Shown in pieces: positions 34,761 through 45,000 of a stretch of DNA of 64,000 nt. Origin of the DNA: Cristatella mucedo (taxonomy: Eukaryota > Bryozoa > Phylactolaemata > Cristatellidae); the NCBI GenBank assembly GCA_009760855.2, contig WPIO01000049.1, positions 2,744,501-2,808,500 of the forward strand, given 5' to 3'. A program made the position numbers and the translations under genes. Numbering within the stretch: position 1 is the stretch's first letter; every line of letters begins with the position of its first letter. Under the pieces are notes generated by a model. The model saw only the letters and a list, made by a program, of their open reading frames with translations. It searched no databases and was not told the DNA's origin.

Positions 34761-37700
34761 CTGAAAACGTGGCACAGTGGCAGCATCAGCAAACGCAGCA
34801 GACGCAAGCAGCTGTAGCAGCCTAGAAGAGATTGCATGGGCATCAGCAACAGCAGCATCGCAGCACTACCACCATGCAATTTAACATAATATATTTTCAG
34901 TCTGCATCTCAGTAACCCCTAGAAGACTGGGTGGGTGTTTTGCAGGATGCTCTATAGCCAACTCAAGCCTAAGCAGCTTTCGGTACGTGTCGAGTAGTAG
35001 TCATCAGAATTGATAGTATTAATAAGACATTTGATAAAGTGCCCTCAGAGAAAGCAGTCTATTTCTACGTGCTTTACATTTGCTGCAAAGAAAACGGGAT
35101 CGAATGGTGAGTGGTACCATGCTTGATAAACAACATGAATAACACGGTAGGGATGACATGCACAGGGTCAGCATGCAAGTGTGCTTAGTGGTGCCATGCA
35201 CCGATGTCAGCTCACATAAGCACATGAAGGACAAATCACAGGGACCCACAAAAGGCTGTCATAAATAGTAAGTTCCAGGCTTTGGGAGCATACGAACTAA
35301 ATATTCGGTCTTTAAAAGATTTGAGGTTTGGACAAGGTATAGGTAAGCATTTAGATTCTGAAAAGCTGGTGGTACGACGCTGAGCGTGTTAGGGCAGTTG
35401 ATTTGATAGGTCGGCTGTAGCAAAATAATAAAGGGACCTAAAAATGAGCGAAAAAACATCCAAGTCGATCCGTTGCTTGACTGTTAGCCAGTGCAGGTCG
35501 GCGAGAAGTGATGTGACGTGACAGCGGCGACGCACACGAAAGACAAGCCTAGCTGCAGAGTTTGGCACCAGCTGTAAGGTCCTGTAGGAACATGCAGTTG
35601 GGCCAGCAAGCAGAATTAATCTAACATCCCTAAGAAAAAAATTAAAGAACATATCTGAGTCAGTTTAGCACTTAAGGAGGTGAGTAGCATTGAAGTAGCT
35701 CGTGATGGCAGGAAAGGATTGATACAGTTGGCAGCTGACCTGCAAAGCAAACGCTTCTGTCGCTAGTGATCTTTAAGCATTGGAATGGGACAGCAAATAT
35801 ATCGTCCATGAAGTACCTGAGGGCAAGTGGAGGCTGAAACTGAGGCACTAGCTCAGCTAGGTATGAACGAGCCAAGTCAATGCGGGCCTTCCGGCGTGAG
35901 CGTGAGAACTTTACTCTTGATCTGTAGACCAGACAGAAGCAATCAAAGCATCTTCGCAAAAGAAGGCATATGGATGAACCTCTGGGATTTTGGAACTACA
36001 CTTGCAGCGATTTTCATCACCAGCTGCAGAGACCTAATACCACTGTATTGGTGGTATTGCAGCAGCAGCACTGTAGCAGAAGCAGTGGTGATGGTGGCTG
36101 CTGAAAATACAGATATCGCGTAATTAGCCTCCCACCCTACAGCTACAGAACGAGAAAAACTAGGAAGCTAAACTTGTCTGTCACAAGCTTTGAAAGCACC
36201 ACTTAAAGTCTTGACTCTTAAACGTATGTTATGTATCTTTATTATAGCCCCATCTCTCACTAGGCTGCACCTTGACTTCGTTGTCTTAGTTCATTGCTTT
36301 TGAGTCTCTTAGATCTCCTGACCAGGTTAACATTTCCAACCTATTTTTTCATCTCTTTGACGGTCGTAGCTCTTGCTACTCTGACTCTGGTCGTGTCCAT
36401 GTGCATCAAACTGGCCTCCAATTACCTGATCGTGTTACCATCACATCCTAGGCTACTGAAATTACTAATTCCGAATGACAGCACGACACGTCTTGACTTT
36501 AAATTCAAAAGGCCGAACAAGTACATGCTCCTCAAAATCTGTCTTCTGTCTTTATGCATTGTCCGGTGAGCACTCCCAGGTTTTTGCTCGCAATTATTCA
36601 TGACACTCCACCAATCTTCATATTGGCAGTATATTTGAAATGCACATAGATAGACTTACTTATCTTGGGGCACTGGACTAATTTATTAGTGTTATTCTTA
36701 GGCTTCAGGATTCTGCACAGGATCCACAGGAAAACCCGAGACTAGTGTTCCAGTGACTCAGCCCGAAGCCATCGTAGCGACCGAGCCCAACGGTGTCTCA
36801 AGCAACGCTCATTATGATAATATTAGTAATAAATTTCTGTACCATTCTCAGAGAACCTAATCTATGTCTAGGCATTTAAAATATGCTCTAAATGACTCTT
36901 GATCGAGTGTTTATTGGTAGCATGATTAATTTTAACAAGCAATAGAGTGCTTGAGGTGACGTGCAAAGTGTCATCAGGAAAATATGCTTAGTGGCAGCAT
37001 GAACGGTGCAAAAACGCACGAGTCTCCAAAAACGTACTTTTAATGCAAGAGGGCCCACTTTCTTCAATATTTGTATTCCAAATATCGAGATGTAAATTCA
37101 CAAGCTGTCAGCATTGTGCAGACGCAACGCTTTTGCAGAGTACCATGGGCTTCCCGATTTTTTCAATATAGTTTACATAAATGTAACACGTTTCGAAGGC
37201 TCGATTCATTTTCAAGGCTAAAATTAGACGGATAATTAATATTGAAACTGCTGAATATTCCAGTCCAATTGATCGAGGCTTTAGGCGAGATCGCACTAAC
37301 TAATGACTGTGCTCGAACATTCGCTTACCCGGTGAATGTGGCGACCTAGCCACAGGAAATGAGTGAGCCTCTGGCACCAGGAAGAGGCCGTCTGCTCAGC
37401 GAGTTCTCAGCACGCCGGTTTAGTGGTCGCTTCGACAGAAATGGCGAGAACACGGTGGCGGAGGCCACGAGGCTTCCAGCTGCCGAGCGGCGGCGGAAAG
37501 TTTCTCGATGAGACCGAGTGCGAGCTTTAAGTGTGGGTTGCACGTGAAACACTCGCTCGGCTCGGGGCTCTCGTAGCTCCAAGCTCTCCCAGCACTCTGG
37601 CACTGGCAGGGATATAGCGGAGCTCTGGCACAAACAGCACGCTGGCACTGGCAGTGCTCGCTCGCTCGGCTCCCCGTTCGCTCCTTGCACGTTCTTGAAT

Positions 37701-40700
37701 TCCCTGTTGGCTTGCTGCAAGGTAGCTCCCCGCTGCCATTAGCTGCAGCAAGAGAGCTTTTTACCCTCTGCAGTGACCGACTGAGCCGTGCATGATCCGG
37801 CTGCTCTCTGGCATCTCGCTCGCTCACTTCGAGACGGAAACACCTCACGCTCACCGAACTGCTCAGATGCTCACTTCCGCCAAACAATTGCCTGTCCAGG
37901 CGTCGGGGGGGGGGGGCCACCTGGTGGGAGCGCCGGTTGCGCCGCAGAGGCCACACACACACCTTGGTCGTGTTGGCGCTCCTGCGAGCACTCCGTCTGG
38001 TTGAAGAGCACTCAGCCCCACCCCAGAGCACCGCTAGGTCACGCGACGTAGTGTGGGACACGAACGTGTCCGACTGCAGCGCTGCCGTCGAGCTCCGGAT
38101 GCTCATCAATATGGACCCGTAGCAGAAGGCGATCACGCCAAGCGGAGCGGCGAATACGGCGAAGAAGATGCCGACGATGAACGACTCATTGCTCGCTCGT
38201 GTCCAGTCGAGCGAGCATGCAGTGCCATAGGGCTCCAACCCGTAGGAGCCCCACGCCTCGACGAGGGGCAGTGTCGTCCAGAGGGCGCTGTAGGCCCACA
38301 GGCACGCGACCACACCAGCGATTCTTCCAGGCGTCAGGAGGGCTGGGGCTGAGGCGAGAGAAAATGGAGGGATTCGCTGCTGGCGCGTCGGAGGGTGGAG
38401 TTCGGCTTCGTGCTGCTTCATGCGTTCTATTCGCTGGTGGAGGGCGGCTTCGTACACTTGTATAAAAGTACTCGTACACCGAAGCGTTAGCTTTGGTGAC
38501 CGCCGATGCTGAAGCGCCGGTGCGTGCTAGCACTTCAAGCCGCCGTCACAAGGGCGCGTACCTGAGTGAGGATGGCAGACACCGACGTATCTGGTTGCTG
38601 CCACGAGCGTTATTGCGAGCAGGCTCTGGTATCCGAATAGGAACGACATGAAAGCGTAAACACGGCAACCTGGTCGGAAAGACGTGAGCCGAATTAACAG
38701 ATTTCCCATTGGTCGAAGCGCCGGAAGTCGCAGCGGCGCTTTCGGCGTTTTCGGCTCTTGCTAAGTCACTGGTATCTCCCTATTCCACCCCGTACAAATG
38801 GAAGAGCTCACGTCAGAATGGCCGAAGAAGAAAGATTAGAATTCGGAAGAGTGGTATCAAGATATTAGCTGCTAAATTTAATGAAGCAAATGCGCTCGGC
38901 CGTGGTTCTCGAGTCGTAATAATAATGATTAATATAATATATTTTATTGTACCCTCAGAGAGCTTTATCTGTTTCTGCTGCACGAAAAGCGATGAGAGGG
39001 AACACTAAGAAGCACCGAGCCTTGCCCATCGCTCGGCTTTGATGATGCTTAAAGTTCAGAGCCAAAAACAAGAATGAGGATGAGGCAAGAGGCCCCCGGA
39101 AGTGAGAGGGCCGTCATCTTGGCTCATTGGTGGTCTACAGTAAATGGAGGTCCCGCGGTTAACCCTTTAACTGAGCCCGCCCGAGCGCCGGAAGTGCAGC
39201 CGTCATTCTTCAAAGTGGCCTGTTCCGCACCGGAAAGTACTAAGGGACAGTACACCGTGCTGCCATAGTCTGAAGGCGGATGAGCTAATGCACCGCCTGC
39301 AATTATTAAGCTCACACTGTGTTAACGCACGCGGGTACAGGGGCGCTCCGACCAATGGGCCTGTGCGAGAAAACAGATGCACACTTGAACCATTCCTCTC
39401 GCCGCAGTGAAGCCAGCAGCGACACGTGAACTTTCACAGCTGACAGGGTGGCAAAGAACCCGCGATCTGTTGTAGGCGCCGGCGGAATCACGTAAGACTG
39501 CCTGGGACTGCGTGGCGAACCGCATAAGCAACCAGGGGGTGGTTGATCATTGGATCACGGATCGAAACTGGATTGCTTAGAATAACTCGCTTTTCCGCTA
39601 GCTGACCCAGAAGCCACCGTTCACCCAGGCTATTCTAATTGGCAGTGCCAACTTTTTAATCCAAATGCGTGACTACTGGCTGGCCCGTTTCACATATTTG
39701 AACGGCTCTTAACCTGTGGGTTGCGACCCTGTTGCAGGGTCAAACAACCCTTTCCCTGGGGTTGGCCAAGACCATCGGAAAACATAGACACATTTCTCAC
39801 GCACTAATTTTATGGTTGGGCGTCGCCACAACATGAGAAACTATATTAATGGATCGTGGCATTAGGAGGGTTGAGAACCACTGACGGATTTGGACGACAC
39901 ACTCTCTGAGGAGGAGACTCACCATACACTTGAGTTACTAAATGCGTGCATATATCAACTAGCTGTGAAAGAAAAAATTACTTTATTTGCGTTATGAATG
40001 AATAGTGACAGTGATTGAAAGCGTATGTGAGCTGGCACGTTTGCTTAATCCGTAGAAGCTGAAATGTGCATGCATCTGAGAAAACAAACGATACAATTAG
40101 TTATTAAATTATCATTAATTAGTTATTAGTTATACAATTAGATTCATTAGTATAGAGTGCCCTAAGAGAAATTGATCTTCAGTAATGCACTTCACATGCG
40201 AGCCACTGGGCTCAGGCTTTCGACGTCACATTTTTCACCCTGACCTTGGTCAGGGCAGGGACCTTATCTACTTGCCCAAACCAGAGCTACAAAGAAATAG
40301 GTCTTTTTTTATTACCACAAGCCTGCCCGCTAGATCCACGGCCTTTGACTCCAACCACTCTCTCTGTCAGTCTCTCAGGTTTAGTGACCTCGGGCAGTGA
40401 AGAAAATGAGAGAGCAGCGGTGCCTATTTCAGCAAAGAGGTCAACGTGTGTTTCGCGCTCGATCTACCCTCACTTTTATCACGTCGCCAACGAGACCGAC
40501 GCCGTTGCTGACGCCGCCGCTGCCGTTGCAGTGCCAGGCGCTTACCGACGGCTCCAAACAGCCATCTCTGAGCGACGAAAGAGGCCGAAGACATCGGAAA
40601 CGTAGCGAACACGTGGCAGAGTTCGTTGGCGTTGAGGAGCACCGTGACGCGCTCGATCGGTCCGCGGGGAACCTTGGTCCTTGCAGCCACCAGCGAACGG

Positions 40701-41889
40701 AAGCTCAGGTAGAGGCTAGTGGCGTTCAGCACCGCCCCGACTGTGCCTGCAGCGCAGACGCAGGCTGCATCATGGTGATGAGAGATAGTTCCGGGCGAGC
40801 GCTTTAGTGGCTGGACCGATAGGGTCTGTGATAGCTCGGACAGGGCAACCGCTCGAAAGGCGTTTACTGTGTACTTCGGTGATCTCGCCGTCAACTCGTG
40901 TCTAACGAGAGACCTTCTTTGTGCTGGACGGCGGGCACCCCAGTCACAGCGAGTAAGGATACTGATCGTTGGCATGCCGCACTCGATGGCTAGAACCTCT
41001 AGGGAAAAGGTCTTCAAGAGTGTTTTTTTATTCGAGCAAGCATCAGACCATGACCGTTAATCCTGTGCCAAATGAACGAAGATGAAGGGTGATCCATGCA
41101 CAATTAAAGTCAACCGGCAACGTGACGGACATTGAACGCTGTCCAAACGTGTTAACAATAGCCGTATACAATTTAAACGCCCCAGATTTATCAGCTTCTA
41201 TTCACGAGAAATACTGTTCGCCACGGGTCATTGAGGGAAGCCCGTGAGAGATAGCTTCAAGCTCTGCTGAGCCTTCTAAAGTTTTCTCGAGCTCTCTCAA
41301 GCTATCTCGAGCTCTCTTACAACTCTCTTAAGTTCACCCTCTCTATTTCGCTCCCCGTCAAAGACTGTCGAGGTAGTGCATTCGGTCAGCTACTCAGACG
41401 CTAGTGGTTTTTGGCAAACTTACGAACATCCGCTGACGACTTCCTGCTCGACCTCAAGTTTTGTGAAAGAACGTGTGGACGCCGAGATGGACAGGTGAAG
41501 CTAGGCGCTCGCTGCTGAGGCAGAGGTTTTCTCAAGCTCCACAGGGCTGCTGCTTGTGCCTGCTGCGGTTGCAATAAGTCCGAGAGCTTCACCTGCCGGC
41601 AGTGGGCACAGGTCAGCTTCCTGCCACTAATGTAGGGGATATATCTAAAGTAATAACAGCTAAACAAAATAACAATAGTAGTTGAAGTAAATACCAGTGT
41701 GCTGTGTGTGTGCCCCCTACGTGTGCTATAATTAGCTCGAACACATGCACCCACTGTTGCTGTAATTATTTCGAATGCTTCACCTACGGCGAATGGGGCA
41801 CTGCAGGGTCTTGATTAGGATGCAGATCTTACCTGGCGAAGTTATATTTCCCGACTTAGGGGCTTTCCCAATGGTGGTTATTTCCCGAG

Positions 41890-41959
<70 letters not shown>

Positions 41960-42009
41960 TATATATGTGTGTATGTATATATATATGTATATGTATATGT
42001 ATACATATA

Positions 42010-42065
<56 letters not shown>

Positions 42066-45000
42066 GCTTGGTGATGAAAAAAATTGTGTCTCTTTACCAC
42101 TTGCACTGACTCATGAGCCTCGGTGAGGCTGCCCTGGATCTGCAGCCGATAGAGCCAGAGGCCTACTACAGCTGGTTGCATAGAATGTTTTATTTGTGCC
42201 AAAATGAGTACCAGATCCAGCGGTTAAGGTGCTAGCCCCGACTAAGGTCTGGCTGAGGTCGTGGGCTCAAGCCCTGATGCATATGTGAAGAGCATGAATA
42301 AAGATTTAGTTCTCTTGGGGCGCTATACAAATGAATTATATTTATATTTTTATCTTCTATGTTGTGTACGTGATCCCAATACTGAGGTACGAAATGCTCG
42401 TTGGCTAAACACACTCCTTGCCTTGGCTTCTGAAGCTTGGAAAGACAGTAGCTATACTAAAGATCGAGATGCCGTTAAAGCATTGTCTGCTTATTGTGTC
42501 CTATTGACAAAGCAATACTTTATTGAGGTGAACAATCGGCGGACGTTAAACAGGGTGCGACTAATGCCCTTGATACCAGCCTTCGAGCATCTCGAATTCT
42601 CTCAACTCCGTGGCTGCATGTATGAATGATATCTTCACATGGGTGGCAGCGAATGTCCTTAAACTAAACGATGATAAAACTAACTAATTATTTATCGGCA
42701 AACCTAGTGTGATTCAGAGATTGGAAAGGCTGACGCTCAAAATTGGCTCTGTCAGCATATGTCCGGTTGAATCAGCTCGAAATCATGTTCCTAAGTGTCC
42801 TCTCGTTAGACGACCACACCAGCTCCGCAGTCAAGTCTGCCAACTTTCACTTACACAACATTGCTAAAATTCGGGCTTGTTTAGATGAGAATACCACGTC
42901 TCAGTTGGTCCATGCATTTGCGACATCACCGTCTTGACCTCGGTAACTCACTGATTACTGGCCTGCTGGCATGTGCAATAAGGCGCTTACAGCTGGTGCA
43001 AAACTCTGCAGCTAGGCTTGTCTATCGTGAGCATCACGGTTGCCACAGCAGACCACTTCTCCTTGACCTGCACTGGCTACCAGTCAAGCAGCGGGTCAAC
43101 TTCAAAGTTTTGTCGCTCACTTTTGGGTCAATTCATCCTTTGGCTCTAGCCTATCTCTCAGATCTACTCACTTACCAGGCCAAGCATCGTACCACCTGCT
43201 TTTCGGCATTCAACAGTTTACAAATAACTCGTACAAACCTCAAATCCTTTGGTGAACGTGCATTTAATTCGTATTCTTCTAAAGCCTGGAACTCACTCCC
43301 GACTTGAGTCAGAACATCCCCTGACTTGACAACATTAAAAAAGAACTTATAAACACACCTTTTTAGGACAGCATTTATCGGGTCTCAGCGATTCATCTTG
43401 TATGTGCTTATGCGTGTGGACACTTTGCATGCTGCTACTAACCGCACTTGCAAGATGACCTTGTGCATGTCACCCCTAGCAATGTTATTCATGTTTTTTA
43501 TCAAGCATGATATTACTCACCATTCAGTCGCATTTCCCTTTACAGCAAATGTAAAGCACCTATAAAGAGATTTAGTTCTATGAGGGCGCTTTATCAAGTG
43601 CATTTTAATAATTGCTATTATAAATATTATCGACTCAGGTGCTCACGTGAGTGATGGATGAGGAGGACGAGCGTGAGATGCAGAGATTTCGGCTGCAGCA
43701 GGAGCCGCTCGTCCGAGCTGGAACCGGGACAGAGACGAGCCAACGAGAAATTTTCAGCACCGGTTGATTCCACCACCAACAGATTACAAGCGAAAGCATA
43801 CGCCGATGAGAGCTTTTTCAGCTGCCGCAGCTATCCCGCTGAAATAGCGGTGCGAGGAAGGAGACATGGGACCGCTTCCAACCCAGCAGCCTCAGAAAAA
43901 AGCGCCAGAGAAAAGTAGCGGCTCGACGGCTGGTGGCGGTGCCTGGCAAAAAGCTTATTGTGCACTGCCGGGAGAAGAGAGTAGCCTGCGATGAGGCGAA
44001 GGCAGTCGGCGATAGCGACTCCTAGGAGCGTACCTGCCACAAGAGTCCCTGCAGAGCGTACCTACATGAATGACGCCGCGGGGCCTACCAGCAAGAGCGA
44101 TACTTAGGAGTGGAGCCCTCAGAGTGACGTGGCCGTGTCGACAATCTCGGAGTGACTCACACACAGAGGAGCTGACCAGCGACGAACGCGTGGAGCCGAG
44201 CCCAAAGGTTCGCATGGAGAAGGTTACTTGCACGAGCTACCTGATGTTAAAAGCAACGTCTCACCTTGGCTTTAAAGTTGGCTGCATCTATTTCCGGATG
44301 CTCGAAAAAGGTCATGCTGAGGTGCGCCCCTGCGAGTTGCTGTCAAGTAACATGCACCCCAGTTAATCCCGTATGATCTTTTTAACGTCGGCATTACCCA
44401 GGAGCTGATAGATCCCGAAGGACATGCTTTGACATTTTTATGGGGGAAGGAACTGTGTGTGGGTGCCTGCTGTGGTTGTAATTAGTGTGAACGCCTCACC
44501 TGCAGCCAACGGTCAGGCGATTAACACAGTGCGGAGTCCTGCCACTAATTTACGCGGGATAATATCCGACCCTGCTACATTTTCCTATTTACGGGCTTCC
44601 TCTACATGCCGGTAGCTCTGCGACAGCACATATATGTATGTATACATATACATATGTACATACATACATATATATATATATATATAAATGTATATATATA
44701 TATATATATATTATAGAATATATATATATATATTGTTTAGTTTAAGGACAGTATATATATATAGATAATATATATATATATATATTCTCTGAGGGCACTT
44801 TATCAAGTGAATTATTATTATTATTATTGTGTGTGTGTGTGTTTGTGTGTGTCTGTCTGTCTCTGTGTCTATGCATCTGTGTGCCTGTGTATCTGTGTGT
44901 CTGCTTTCGTGAGCGCTCACTTTAAGAGGATTAAACATCATCTTAAACATCATGAGTCTCGCTTACCTCTTACACATCCACTTGAGCCGGAGCCACAGTA

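Larger units (their letters stand above)
34761..37962 (-). other. Opsin 2 intron 4 (phase 0)
   Basis: The donor AAG|GTGTGTGTG sits at 37963/37962 and the acceptor at 34761. The intron hosts a family 2 retrotransposon split by a family 1 element (34925-36045) and another family 1 3' end (36815-37030). From 37031 to 37962 I see nothing but read-through of the exon frame and a run of ten G at about 37907. Confidence 0.8.

Noticed and set aside
36294-36569. A hydrophobic 91-residue frame that could be a membrane protein
   Set aside because: It lies in intron 4 on the opposite strand to opsin 2, next to decayed LINEs, and matches no family I know.
37420-37962. Extension of opsin 2 exon 4 past NTTK
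   Set aside because: A phase-0 GT donor sits at exactly the same residue in both paralogues, and the downstream residues are not opsin-like.
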